A stretch of DNA of 64,000 nucleotides from positions 124,001 to 188,000 of the forward strand of contig JAWUZG010000351.1 in the NCBI GenBank assembly GCA_036785705.1, read 5' to 3'. Made by a program: the position numbers and the translations under genes. How positions within the stretch are numbered: the stretch's first letter is position 1; each line of letters starts with the position of its first letter. Shown here in pieces: positions 11,501 to 24,523 of the stretch. Origin of the DNA: Acanthornis magna. Taxonomy: Eukaryota; Chordata; Aves; Passeriformes; Acanthizidae. The notes beneath the pieces are model-generated. The model was not told where the DNA came from and did not search any database. It worked only from the letters and a program-made list of their open reading frames with translations.

Positions 11501-14500
11501 ATAATACATATGTAAATAGCTCAGTGAAGTTTTGATAGGGATTAATTAATCCAAATAACTTTATATCATCCCAAGATTCCTTTAATTTCTATTTGTGTGG
11601 GCATTTAACTAAAAAAACCATGATGCTAAAATGATTACAAAACCCACAAGTAATACTCTTTTAAGAGTCAAAAAGTTTGTGAAAAGTATTGGGTGCTTAA
11701 GGAAGGGAGGACCAGCTGTTGCCAATACTGATATATCAGAAGAAAGTTTCAAAAAACTTCATGCATGCAACAAAAGAGAGTGATTCAAAACAAAGTCCAT
11801 AACATAAAATACTGGAATCTGTTCAGTCATGTAAGAGATGGAGAGAATACAAAATGTTGTTCATGTTTTGGCAGACTGATCATTTTAACAGAATCAGATC
11901 ATCATTTGCATCAGACCCCTAAATCTACAGATGTGATGATGTCATGAAACTCCAAGAAAAATGTGTAAATATATTTCAGAAGTCAGATCAGAGCTATTGA
12001 ATGACACAAAGAAACATGGAAGAACAATGTTTTTTAGCTCATCTTACATATAATTCAGTCAAGCGCTACAACTGGCTAATATTTCGTGGGCAATATTTAA
12101 GCAATAAAAACCAAAGTAAATTGGGGACCAAAAGAAAAAGCATTTTCAAAGGCATAGAATACTTTCAGTGCCCTTTCCCCACATCAGGAAAACAGAATCT
12201 GGGCACATTACTACCATTTTTCCCTTGAAAAGCTCCCACATGAATCAGCTGTGCCCTTAAGACCAAGTATTTGAAATGCCTTAGACTAATTTTAGGAAGG
12301 AAAAAAATTCTAATATACTGTTACAATAACGCCCTTGGAGAGAATGACCACATGGGACACACAGTGTCACTGAACAAGGGACACCAGTGCCAGGGAAGAA
12401 TATTGCACCAGTGTTACTCAGCTGATCCCTGGAAAAATAAAGGAAGCCTCACCAAATAAGGAGAAGAAGAAAAAAAATTGAAAATGGGTGCATTTTCAAA
12501 ACTCAGGACTATTTAAGTTGGTTTCATGTACAAACCCAAACTTTTTAGCTGTGCCTTCTAGTTAGAAAAATATTAACCATGTGCCTAGTATTTTATTTAT
12601 ACAGTTCTAATCTTTATCTATCATGACACAGTCAAGTAGCTAAATCCAACTTAACCAACACTTACTGCATTAAGGAAGCCAAAATACAAGTTTCTTCCTC
12701 TTCATAGTAATTGGGGAAAATTTTAGGTAATGCCAGAAATTTTTGCCTTTAATATTATTTATTTAATGTTACTGAAATTTCTAGAACTTTGAGGGTATGA
12801 AGGCATTTTATACAAAGACTATCTGTATTTGTAGGCGGGGCACTGATGGAGGTCAGGGTAGTCTAGGTAATGATAAATCCTAAAACCTTGATATGAATTA
12901 TATCTGAAGCACAGTGAGGAACCACAAGCAGTAAGACAGGTTTTTAAAAGCTCATTCTTTTGAGCCTATGTTTTCCTTTGAACCAATCCTTCAAAAAGGG
13001 TTCTGCTCTATTGCGTATCCCCTCAGAATCATTTGAAGAGCAATCCTTTTCATTTTCTCATCACCCAGGCATCCAATCCTAATTCCTCACACCAGCATTT
13101 CAACTGGTGGCAGTCAAGAAGGTAGGCAAGTTTATAAAACACCTGAAGTGAAGAGCAGGAACTCTGTTGTCACTTCCATGTGAGTGCTGGGGAAAATACT
13201 GAGGCAGGCTATGTATTTAATATCTTTTATTTTCATCTCTTTACAAGTCACATGACATACTCAAAATTCCGGCCAAATCAACCTCTTATACCTAATATCA
13301 CGGTCTGTATACCATGTTATATTAGCTAGTTGGCAGGTTCTGTTGCTCATTTATCAAGATGTTTAGGAATTAAGGGATGAATCTCTTTCTGTTTTCCTAT
13401 TAGTGATACCGGTAAGCTCTGAATATGCTGGAAGAATGGAGCTCCAAACCAGATAAATTATATGGTTGCTTCAGTACACATAAATAGCAGAAAGGACTGC
13501 AAGCCTAAGAATTCATAAAGCCTGTGAGAGATGCAGAAGACCTCTGTTAAGTACAGCTAACAGCTGATATATTAATGATTTAGTTTTTTTTAATGAAGAC
13601 TGGTTTTTAAATATAGTGATGGTCCTATATAATTAACATGAAACTCAGGGCAACACTAAAGCTCACAAAATAGATGGATATGTTAAATAATCAGCAGATA
13701 TCCCACTTCATCAGAATAAATTAACTTTGAAAGAAACGCGATTAAAAAATTAAATAGTAGAAATTATAAAGTACATGGTTTCGCCCACTGTGAAAACTCT
13801 CAGACCATAATAATTGCATTTTTTCAATACATGTTCTTATCTAAGTCTTCTCAGATGTTTTATCATTACTGTTCATTATTTACAGCATATGACTGCCCCT
13901 TTGTAAAAGAGTAATGATTTGGAGGATTTTGCCATAGGTAACAAGCTTTTCTGGAAGAGAAGATACTCCTCATTTTCTCCTAGTTTCTCTTTATTCACAA
14001 CATCTGCACAAACTGAAATAATATAAAGAGGATGCTGCAAAGAGTTGCCAAACAACACAAGGACAATTCCAGTAGCAGCCCAGATGAAATCACTTTGTCC
14101 AGGCAGGTGGTCAGAAACTACTGTTTCAGCTTGTGATATTTCATTCCAACTCAGCAAAGTGCCTTCCTGCACCATTTGCTCTACCTCCACATGGCCCTGC
14201 CTCAAAGATATGTCCCAGTAGGAACACTAACTCGAAACACAGCAGGCATTTTCCTTTCTCCCTGTTCCAGTTTTGCTGCCTTGTTCTGAGGACAGAACAT
14301 ATAACATAGGGCTAAAATGGCACATTTTAAAAATATTTCAGAAGATAATGATGCAGTGGTAAAGCGGAGACCTTGCTCTTCAAGTAGAGTCTTAAATGTG
14401 ATAAGCCAAATGAGTTAGAAATATAATCACCCTGTGCTGCTCTGGGGGGAGACTAAGAGCGGAGCTGGTGAGCCAGGAGCATGTGTAGACACAGGGATTC

Positions 14501-16197
14501 AGCTAGAAAATGGGCAGTGATGGCTGTATAACTCATGGGTGAGTCTGAAAGCTTTTCAGATGATCAGAAAGTGAGCACTGCAATGATAAGAGTGCAAAAA
14601 TTCATCTAATGATGGATAGGTTTTCTCTGAATTATTCGGAGGTGATGCACCAAAATTGCTATATGTAAGTGGATGCCCTTGGAGGCATTTCCCACATGAA
14701 ATAGAGACATAAAGCATTTAACTCACGTAAGTATGAAAGAAGAGGTAAAATTACACTAAAGCTGAAGACCAGATTATAAAAATTTTTTAAGAAGGAAAGA
14801 AATTAAATTAGAATGGCTTCGTTTTTTAGCTGCCTGAAGAGAAGAACAAATAAAAGAGAAAACAGATGAATATACTTAAAGCAGCACTATAAGTGCTGAG
14901 TATCTCCAGTCATGCAAGTCAATCTGTGCTCTGACCTTCAGAGGGTGAGCACCAATTCCCCAGCTTCACCTCTGCACCATTAGAAATTGTGCTGCAGGTA
15001 CCTAATTTGTGTTTAAGTCACCATCTTTTGGCCATCCAAGCATCACAAAGAGATCAGGCCTTCAAAGAGTAAAAAAATAACATTCACTCCAGCTTTTAAA
15101 ATCACTTATCAGTGAAATAAAGACACAGACAGTTTCAAATAACTAAACCAGAAATGAGATCTGTCTTTGCAATGACTAGGGAGCAAGGGGACAGATTGCC
15201 TATATCCATCCCAAAGTGTCTTCATCCATTGCACAACAGACTATTTGTGAAGCTAATATCATCAACAGTGTCTTCTATTCAGTTAAAAATCAAGTAAGAA
15301 AGGCAACACACTATTAGAAAACTGTAAATACTGCCCGAGGGTTTGCGTATGTAAGGATCAAGGTCTTTTGCAATTCTGCTGACGGATTATCACCCATTTA
15401 GTTATTGAGGTCTGTACAAATTATGGAGAGACATGCAAATGTAATTAGGAAGGCTAGTCTTTTAATGAACTAACAAGAAGTGCTATAGGTAGTTAGATAC
15501 TTAATCATTGCTACCAGCAACACTAGAAGCTTTCTCATTAAAAAGTTAGTTTGCGAAGACAATTTTTTTCAGGTGATGAAAAATGCATGTAGAAACTTAA
15601 TACAAGTTAAATTATGATTTCTGCTCATTCTAGGCTTTCCCTTTATGCCAGAAAAATAGTAAGCAGTGTTCTGTTTCATTAGTCCCTTGGATGTGAAGGT
15701 AGCATGAAGTCATGGCTTCCCACCAACATACAGGAACAGGGAGAGTAGTGTAGTATAAATTAACACAAAGGGCCAGACAAAATCACACTAGAGTCCATGG
15801 AAGAAGAAAAGCGTACATGTGACAAGACCACTGTCCATCTTCCAAAGTTCAAGCTGTAGTCAAACAGATGGGAATGTTACTTTTCACACAGCCCAGTTAT
15901 GAGACGTAGTATTCACCATGTTAAACCTTGCTAGAGCAACCTTGCCAGAGCAGGTAAAAATAAATTAATTTGGCTGTAGAGGTGCCATCCCAATTCTTTG
16001 GGACTTTATTCACTCAAGGCTGCACACTTATGTGTGGGAGAAAACTTTCTTGAGAGCAAGGGCTTAATGGCAGCAGTGCGATAGAAACTGAACTGCTCCC
16101 ATCAGACCACAGCAGCACTTAACAAGAATCCAGGAACCAAGGAGTGTGCTGCAGGCTGTACAATGGCACTTGTTTCATACAACTCTTTGAACAATTA
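8579..16197. other. Unique AT-rich non-coding DNA
   Basis: There is no recognisable gene or repeat family. Open frames of up to 114 codons (for example 10230-10574 plus, 13876-14205 minus) lack domains. A perfect 14-bp palindrome lies at 11539-11552 (see findings). The stretch 15370-15520 is again complex AT-rich sequence with several homeodomain-type cores. Confidence 0.55.
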
Positions 16198-16224
16198 TTT
16201 TCTTTTCTTTTCTTTTCTTTTTTT
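16198..16224. repeat. (TTTTC)4 microsatellite with poly-T end
   Basis: Four TTTTC units at 16198-16217 are followed by seven T. A pyrimidine tract like this could resemble a splice-acceptor tract on the plus strand, but no AG followed by an exon-like frame comes after it. Confidence 0.9.
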
Positions 16225-19200
16225 GTAAGACAAAGGTATTGAAATCATCAAATCATTCTGCAATGTTATTGAAGCAAACCCAACCTTGTCTCAGCACATT
16301 AATGGGTTCAAATAAGCAAAGTTCAGTGATATTTCCAAAACATAATTGACATAACTGTGGAATTCCACTGTTGAAGTAGTAGGAATTAGATAGTAAATGT
16401 TACTATCTCAGGCTATTGATTTGTTACCTGTACATTGAACTAGGTCATGACTGAATGAAAGGCCACTGTGAACCTGATGACGTTAGGATCTAGCATACAG
16501 CAGAACAAAAGGTTAGGTGAATTTAGACATTTTATCTCCTTCTAGAGGAACTTAATCTTCTAACTTCTGAAAATAACCCCAAACCCACACATATTACTGA
16601 TTTAACAACTTACAGAGTTTTCAGTAAAATCATAGTTGGAACTAAAATTTGATCCTTAGATGAAACAAAAGAGAGAAAAGACAGCTCTTAAAATAGTTAC
16701 TAGAAAAATTCTGAAGTATCCTTTTACTACTAATGTTATGTATACATTGTACCAATTACTTACAGGAGATGACAGGTATTAAAAATACATTTCAAACCTA
16801 CACTGCATTTAACAGAATTTGAAATTCCTAAATTGATACAGCAAGTCATTTTATTTGCTAGTAATCCATAAATTAACCATGGCTTAAAAAAGTCTGCCTT
16901 AAGTAATCACGAGTACTAATATGACATCATTTGCAATAAAAATCCTGCATTATTGTGAACTTACTAACCTACCTAAAACCGAGTGTGCAAATCCTAGCAT
17001 TATGAATGTTATTGGCAAAAGGTCTATTGAATTTAACAGCATCAAGGTTTGAGCCAGCACTTTTCTAGATTCAGAAATGTTTAATATAATAGAAATTCTG
17101 AAACTCTGGAAGGACCCTAAAACCAACTTGAATACAGTAAAAGTCAGTTTTCAATTCAAATTAGACTGTGTTAGGAAAATTCAACAGAGAGAAGAAAAGA
17201 GCATATCTTTGTTTTTTTTTACATAATTAAAACCTCTAAATTGAAAACTGAATTGAAAATGAGAGCAGAAAATAAAGGCAATGATTAAATATTCACTGCA
17301 TGTAAAGAGAAGCCCTTTAAATAAAGCTTTCATAGAGCAGCTGAGCTGATATCCTCTACTAAATTATGTTGCTGTTATTCATAAGTGGTTTTGACAAGAG
17401 TCAAGTAGATGCAATAAAATAAAGTAGCATCATCAAATTTAAAAATAATAATAATAAAAACTCTTGGTAATTAATACAGCTCCACATGACATTTAAAAAA
17501 AAAGCCAACAAAAGTGGGGGAAAATCCTAGTACAGCTGTGAAGAAGTTAGAAAATACCATGTACTGAACTTCCCACACTGACACCCAGATCCAGTTACCG
17601 TCCTATATTATCCTTCGGTCATGGCAGCAGCAACCAGCTCACATCTCTGGGAAAGGAAGACAAATGTAATCTGAGCAGGGAGATTCCCAGTTTGAGCCTG
17701 GGACAATGTAATTGCCAACAGAGGACCCAAAGGGTGACTATACCTTGGAAGTTGTGCAACTTGCACCAAAGAAGGGGCAAACCTAAGCCAGAGGACAAGC
17801 TACCTTTCCACCCGGGACCTTTCACACTACAATGAGGACATGGAAGAATTGCCTACGTGCCTGTAAACAAAATGACAGATTTCCAGCTTCTTAGTCAGCT
17901 GTAAGCTTCATGAAGTATTTCCTTGAACTATTTCCATTACTGAGCAGTAACTGATGTCCAGAAACTACATTAGATGCCTCTAATCAACTGATACAATCGT
18001 TATGTCTATTCTACTAATGGTGCCTCAGATCAAATCCTCATAGCACTGCGAAAAGATAAGGAAAGAAATGGGAAGTTCTTGCCAGGAAACACAGGATTAA
18101 TTCAGAGCAGTTTGAACGCACACTAACACAGCAGTATTGGCTGCCTCTCACATAAGGCAAAAGAGGATGTTCAGCCTAAAAATATCCTTTGGAAGAAGAA
18201 TCAGAAGAATTCCCCAAAAATCAAGATTTTAACATATACAGGGAAAAAAAATGGATTCACTCCCCCATACTAATTACAGTAATATACATACACCCCTTGC
18301 TATATTCGATTTATTTTTTTTAAATCACTTTCAAGGGGGAAATAGAAGTACTTTGAATCTTTCTTGATAAAGAAATAAAGAAATACTAGCTCAGAATCAA
18401 GCAGAAAGATCTTTTCCAGTTAGATAAAGAAGCTGGTGGAGCAACCATTGTCATGAGGATTGCTTTTTATTGTTCATTTCCAGGCAGTGAAATCTGTGGC
18501 TAATGGGGCTGCCCCACAACAGCTGCTAATACTCTAGAGACACTTTTTGATATTCCAGTTTCCAGCACAGTATTGCAGTACTGAGAGAAGTGCAGGTAAA
18601 AGCAGGACACTGCCAGGCAAACACACTTACCTGCACAACCCCTATAAACTATCCAGAGCAGGCACACATTAAGGACATTTACTTCTGAGGTTGATAAAAC
18701 TTGTTTTACAGTACACCAGAGTCAGTAAAGGAAATTACTACCAACGACATTAGAAATGGACTGCCTTTTGTACTCAGTAATACTTTTTACAGTTTATGTC
18801 ATGACCTAAAGCCCTAAAATTTTAACATACCATCAAGTGCCTTTTTAATGGTCTTTATAATCAGTCTTGTGGGACCAGGAAAGATGCAAATTGTAAACGG
18901 CACGTAACATTGGGCACATGCATTCATAAATATGTTTTACCCAATATCGCATTATTTGATTTCTCCAGACTAAAATAAATTAAGAGCAGGATTCAGATTT
19001 GAAAACAATGTACCTGTATAACACCAGGAAGTCTAATAGTTGTCCCTTCATATGCCTTTACCTAGCCAGAGCCAAAAGGAGGATGGGAAGTATGAAGCAC
19101 AGAGGTTATAGAAATATTAAGAAGCACAAAGGTGCTCCTGTAATGCCACAGGTAAGATAGGGCAAGGTTCAGATTGAACAGTAGTATAAATACATGAGGG

Positions 19201-19399
19201 AACAAAGTAGCAGGACACATTGTTTCCATGCTTCAAGCCCATTATGCTGCTATCATATCCCCTAGTAACAAGTTCTGAATCTCTAGGTCACTAAACCTCT
19301 CCTCACAGGTCAGACTCACAGTGCCCATGGAGGCAGAGCTGTCCTCTCTCATGCCAAGGGGTTGATCTGGGTCTCAGTACCAACACACCAATGTAGCAG
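16225..19399. other. Unique non-coding DNA
   Basis: AT-rich sequence with no recognised repeat family or gene. It includes a short AAT-rich run at about 17441-17460. The block 17270-17420 is dense in mixed AT motifs without homopolymers and could be a conserved element. Confidence 0.5.
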
Positions 19400-19884
19400 G
19401 TGATGACTTTAGACCTCTTCTTCCATCTGGGTTACCAGCAGGAGGCAAAGCTTGTGTTCCCTGTCCACATACAGGCTTGGCCTTCACAGAGCTGGCAGAG
19501 GCTGCAGCTGCTGCAATTATTTCGCAGCACTGTGACAAAAGCACTGGATGCCATAAGGATCGCTATTGTGGCTGTGACAAGAATCCCTGCAGCTGTGACA
19601 AAGATCACTGTGGTGTCCTGCTGCATGCATGCTGGCAGAATCCACAGTGAAGCTCAGCGACACTTGCTCTGTAATCCCTACGACACAGACATTTATCCAG
19701 AAGGAGTTTTCCTAGCAAATCTAGAAGGCTCAGAGGATCAGGAATTTCCCTCTGAGGTCCAGCAGCTAACATCTCTAAGTTGGGTTACAACCCCACCATG
19801 CTGTGACTGCCAAAGTAAAAATATTAATGAGGTCAAAGTGATTCTGATGGAAGAAGGGCAGCAAGATTTTTTTCCATGAGGTCA
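19400..19884 (+). other. 159-codon open frame of unknown nature just upstream of CR1
   Basis: The frame runs from an ATG at 19400 to a stop at 19879, five bases before CR1 similarity starts. It encodes a stretch with an alternating Ala/Val/Ile pattern around residues 45-75. At DNA level this comes from three occurrences of a TGTGACAA core at about 19531, 19573 and 19594, the last two 21 bp apart, so the pattern reflects a small internal repeat. I recognise no domain, signal peptide or homologue, and there is no intron evidence. It is probably a chance frame, possibly in an unrecognised older repeat. It could also be badly decayed CR1 5' sequence, but I see no CR1 endonuclease motif in it. Confidence 0.3.
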
Positions 19885-21244
19885 AGATGGCTTTAGGGCT
19901 ATTGCCATTGACAAAGTTCTCCAGCAGACAAATTTTCTACTGCTCCAGCTGGATCCCTACAAATCTATTCAACCTGATGGGATTCATCCAAGAATCCTCA
20001 AAGAGCTAGATAGCTCAAGAGTTGATATCATCACAAAACCTCTCTCAATAATTTTTGAGTGGTCTCGGGAATCTGGAGTGGTCCAGCTGACTGGAAGCTG
20101 GCAAATGCCCCAGTTTTCAAGAAGAGAAAGGAGGACCCTGGAAGCTACAGATCTGTCAGTCTCACTTCAGTGCCACGCAAAGTTATGGAGATTATTTTGG
20201 AAGGTGTTGAAAAACACCTGAAAGACAACACAGTCATTGATTACAGCCAGCACGGCTTCATGAGAGGAAAGTCATGCTTATCGAACCTGATTTGCTTCTA
20301 TGACAAAGTAACCCACTGAGTTGATCAGGGGAAGCCAGCTGATGTAACCTTTCTGTATTTCAGCAAAGCTTTGGATACCGTTTCTCAGAGGATCCTTCTG
20401 GACAAAATGTCCAGCACACAGCTGGATAAACACACCATGAGATGGGTGAGCAACTGGCTCATGGGTCGGGTGCAAAAGGTTACAGAGAATGGGGTGACAC
20501 CAGACAGGGACCTGGCACTAGTGTCCATCAGACCCTGTGCTCATCAGCATCTTCATAAATGACTTGGATGCAGGACTGGAAGGGATACAGAGCAAGTTCA
20601 CAGATGATACAAAGCTGGGAGGAGCTGAGAGAGGCCCTGCAGAGAGGCCTCGACAGTGGTGAGGACTGGGCAGTCACCAACCGTACAGAGTTCAACAAAG
20701 GAAATCCAGGTGCCAGATTCTGCACCTGGGATGGGGAAGTCCTGGAGGTATGGACAGACTGGGGAATGAGATAAAAGATATTAAGTTATTAGAGAGCATC
20801 CCAAAGAAGGGCCACAAAGATAGTGAAGGGCCTAGAGAGGAAGTTGTGTGCGGAGTGGCTGAGGCCTTGCTCTGTTCGGCCTGGAGGAGACCGAGGGGAG
20901 ACCTCACTGCAGTTACAGCTTCCTCCTGAGGGGAAGAGGAGGGGCAGGCACTGATCTCTTCTCTGTGGTGACAGTGACAGGACCTGAGGGAATGCCCTGA
21001 AGTTGTGTCAGGGGAGGTTTAAGTTTAATTTCAGGGAAAGGATCTTCACCAGAGGGTGGTTGGGCACTGCAACAGCTCCCCAGGGAAGCTGTCACAGCAA
21101 CAAGGCCAACGGAGTTCAAGAAGCATTTGGACAATGCTTTCAGGCACATGGGGTGACTCTTGGGGTCTCCTGCGCAGAGCCAGGAGCTGGACTCAATGAT
21201 CCTCGTGAATTCCTTCCAACTCAGCATATTCTGTGATTCTGTGT
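19885..21244 (+). mobile_element. CR1 LINE, 5'-truncated, with complete 3' end
   Basis: This is a non-LTR retrotransposon of the avian CR1 family, read on the plus strand. Similarity starts a little before the conserved SIQPDGIHPRILKEL stretch, runs through the reverse transcriptase, and ends in the family's diagnostic 3' tail. Two copies of the octamer ATTCTGTG lie at 21228-21235 and 21236-21243, with no poly(A) tail. Near 20750-20780 the sequence jumps from the FNKG region just after the catalytic core to the late LLES region (from about 20789), so a few hundred bases between them are missing. The C-terminal zone (about 20789-20930) and the 3' untranslated part (about 20980-21244) follow. 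Severe 5' truncation is normal for CR1. The many frame breaks show an old, inactive copy. Confidence 0.93.
19946..20745 (+). pseudogene. Remnant of CR1 ORF2 reverse transcriptase
   Basis: The product would be the element's reverse transcriptase, which copies CR1 RNA at a nicked target. Visible blocks in order are SIQPDGIHPRILKEL (frame 2), SVSLTSVPRKVMEIILEG and YSQHGFMRGKSCLSNLI (frame 1, 20059-20316), a motif A region reading FLYFSKALDTVS (about 20350-20385), and FINDLDAGLEGIQSKFTDD (frame 2, about 20552-20608). After this comes an FNKG block in frame 3. At least three frameshifts are needed, near 20085, 20525 and 20625. A TGA at 20317-20319 replaces what is usually a Trp codon. The motif A aspartate (pattern D-x4-F) is Tyr, codon 20356-20358, and its aromatic partner is Leu, so catalysis would be lost even without the stops. 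The motif C Asp pair is kept as FTDD at 20597-20608. The copy is clearly dead. Confidence 0.9.
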
Positions 21245-23430
21245 GATTTATCCAAAATAAATGGTTTAAGGCATCTCAGTATTTTCAATGAGGTATCAAT
21301 TTGATCTCTTTTTAAGGCCAAGGCCTTGCTCCACTTACAGCAATATGAAGCAAAACTAGTTCCTGATATTTTGTGGACAGTCTGTAACAGGGATCACTGA
21401 TCTGCTTTTTCCTTAAAAAACATTACTTCTATTATATGCATCTATTTTCAGAGGCTTACCATAAGTAGGTAGTGATTGCAAATAGTTATTCAGAACACAA
21501 GAGAGCAATATTCAAAAGAAGCTAGTTTGTTTTTAATTTTTTGGCTCTTAGGGAATCAACAAACCTTTAGCTGAATGCAGTATTCCTGTGCTGAATTAGA
21601 AGTGTATAAAGCAAAACAGAAATTACCAAACCAAATATTAACGTGACATAACTATTTATGGTTTCAATTTTAGGATATCAATCTAACCAGCAAATCCACA
21701 AAGTAAGCCCTTTCAGCAGCCTAAAATGAAAAGAAACTGCTGTGACAGTGGCAGCAGTGTCCCAAGACTGTGAGTATGAAAATAAACAGCCCATCATGGC
21801 CTGCCAGCAAGCAGCCAGCAGCCTCTGTGCTCCCTTCATGGTCAGGAGTACCTTTAGCTGCCTGCACATGCCAAGGGATGCCACCTGTATTTTCACCTTA
21901 GCACTCAAGGCAGCAGCTGTGACCACACACTTTCACGTGAAGGAGGCCTGAGTCTATCTCTTGCCCATGCAAAAGTTAACAGAGCAAACATCTTCCTGTT
22001 ATTACTGCTCCTCCTGCTTGCTCCCCTTCTCTTCCTTTGAAATTTTGCTGTTATGAACCTGTTATCATCAGAGCCCATTTGCCACTTGTTATTGTTTTCC
22101 TCAGTGGATTTATGTAGCTCTAAGGAGCTGTAGGCAAAGGTATCTCTGCAAGAAATTGTTTAAACTGAATGCTGCTTTCTTGAACAAATAATGCTCCATT
22201 CTACTTCCTTCTCAAAAGTAAGGTGGGAGGTTACATCTTCTGTAGAAAAACCCCACAACAATCTGCAATCTGAACTAACACAATTCTGCTGATTTCAGGA
22301 GCCAGGCAAGGCAGAGTATGTCCTTTGGGTTTCACAAGTTTGTCATGTACAATGAAACCAGTTTCTCTCAAGGATAATTACTGCCATTTCATTCAACTTG
22401 AAGTCATCCTCCATAATAAAATTCTCACGCTGGGTTTTTCTTTTAAAAAACCACACAAACAAAATTAATTAAGTACTGGACAGCAACCACACTGAGTATT
22501 CAAATTATGTAGGTACAAATTATAATTCAATGTCTAACATGGTCCTGTAGGACTAGTCATGAACTTGTACTTTTGTGAGGCAACCTGGGTTGTAATTTTC
22601 TTCATGTTCTTTAAGATTATTCTAGAGCCTTGTATGTGGTCTACATTATTGTGTCTTGATCTATTGGCAGCAAACAAGTGCTTACGCAGAATGCTGTATT
22701 TCTTGGAGAGTCTGTTAAAAATGCTTTCCTTGATTAGTCTGTATTCATGTCAGTTTGCACATTGAACACAAGAAGAAATCTAGAGAAATTTGAGGGGGAA
22801 GTGAACTAGATTTGCTCATTCTTCTGATGAGGTTAAGGGAAGACCATGGTCTTTAACTGAATTAAAAGTAGATTTACACCACCAAATCCACCCCTGCATA
22901 GAAGCTTTCCTTCAGCTAAGTTTACTGGACTGAGACAATAACCGGAATCAAATCATGTCTTTCACACAAGACTAAAAGCTGCCTTAAATGTCCAAGTAGA
23001 TCCAGTGATCACTGGAGGAAATGAGCATGGGACTGTCACTGGGCTCATTTCCACAAGCTCTTTCAGAAAGCCTCAAAAGTCCTTCTCTGAATTTCTGTAG
23101 ATCTTCCTCTTCCCTCCAGTTCCATTTACATGCTCCTAATGCTCAGCAATCATTTTTTCACTTACAAACAACCAGTTCTTAACTTATAAAAAATAACACT
23201 TTATTTCAGAGTAATTGCAGCATCCATCATCTAGCTCATAAACTGAGAGCTGGAGCCACATGGTCATTTAGTTAATGGCTTCAAATAATGAGAACTAAAC
23301 AACAAAAAACCACATCAAAACAAAAAATAAATTATATTAAAGAAACTTTTCATGTTTTGCCAGAGTTTTCTTCCCTGACTTAAATTAAAATTTGCAGATA
23401 TGAAGAGTCTGGCTTGGGGCTGGCATCCAA
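21245..23430. other. Unique non-coding DNA downstream of CR1
   Basis: No further repeat family is recognised after the CR1 octamers. Two antiparallel open frames at 21678-21951 (82 and 69 codons) lie over each other and lack domains. An Ile/Leu/Phe-rich 68-codon frame (22559-22765) is most easily explained by T-rich sequence. Confidence 0.5.
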
Positions 23431-23504
23431 GATACACAGTATCTTAAAAAAAAAAAAAATCATGTAAGATATACAGTACCTTAAAAAAAAAAAAAATCAA
23501 AGAT
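23431..23504. repeat. 37-bp tandem duplication, each copy with A14
   Basis: Copy one is 23431-23467 and copy two is 23468-23504. Each begins GATAYACAGTAYCTT, continues with exactly 14 A and ends in TCATGTAA or TCAAAGA. The unit has picked up two substitutions in the first 15 bases, yet both poly(A) tracts are the same length. Confidence 0.93.
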
Positions 23505-24523
23505 GCATTCCTTTTTCTCAGTAAGAAATCCTTCTAGACCACATTTTTCTCATGGTACAGAAATTCAGCCAGTGTCCCTTACTTGGACTAAAATTGTCAA
23601 ATAGTACGTGAAGTAATTGAAACTTTCACAAGTATGTGGAAACTATTTACGATGTCTAATGGAGATGTTGGAAGACCAATTATGATGATTTCTCCCCATA
23701 GAAGAGACTTGAAATCTAACATGAAAATACTTTCTTAACACACATCACACTGCTTTCTCACAAACCAAACACTTCTTGTTCAAAAGCGCAATAAATTGTA
23801 TCCAAAACTATAGATAGTAGAGTGTTCATGCTAGTCAGTGAAATAAAGAGGGCAGAAAATTGTGTATTCAGAAGAAAAGTATTACAGAATTTCATACATC
23901 AACCTAAATATATCTACATCATCTCTGCATTAAGAATAAAACACCAATTTCTGCTTCACTACTGAGTCTTTCCTTTTCTTTAGAAGAGTAGGAGTATATA
24001 CATCTATACATATATTACATTTACATACAAATGGGGGGTTTTTTCCTAAAAGCACTACTAAGTATCTTAGGAGGCTATCAAAATAAAAATAACAGGATGG
24101 ACTTTATCAGTAGGCTTTTATAGGCTAAGCTCCACTCAAATAGGAAGTTAACACACTCAGCAAACTTTCAGGCAGCTCTGAGCTAGGCAGAGTTGCTGAC
24201 AGGATAAGGGCCAGAGCCTGTCCAAAAGACTTCAGTAAATTTGGGAGCTAACCAACAGACATGTCACAACCTTCAACAGGGAAAACCACAGAATTCGGCA
24301 ACGAGAGCGGAATAACCGCATGCATTGACTGAAACCTTACCAAGCAGCAGCCCTAAGAACATGCCTGTGATGTTTCAGTGGACACCACACTGCAGAAGTG
24401 AGCCCTCACTGTGAGCAAAATAAATTGCACGCTGAACTGCATCTGGAGGAGCGTGGCAGCAGAATAGGGGAGGCTGGTGCTCAGACAGCCTGGGGAGACC
24501 TTCAGTTCAAGAGGGATGCAGAG
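23505..24523. other. Unique non-coding DNA
   Basis: AT-rich sequence without a recognised gene. An open frame starting at 24398 runs into the CR1 remnant that follows; its first 42 codons match nothing I know. Confidence 0.5.

Noticed and set aside
13876..14205. 109-codon minus-strand frame with a hydrophobic centre
   Set aside because: One possible membrane-like stretch only, no recognised family and no splice or promoter context.
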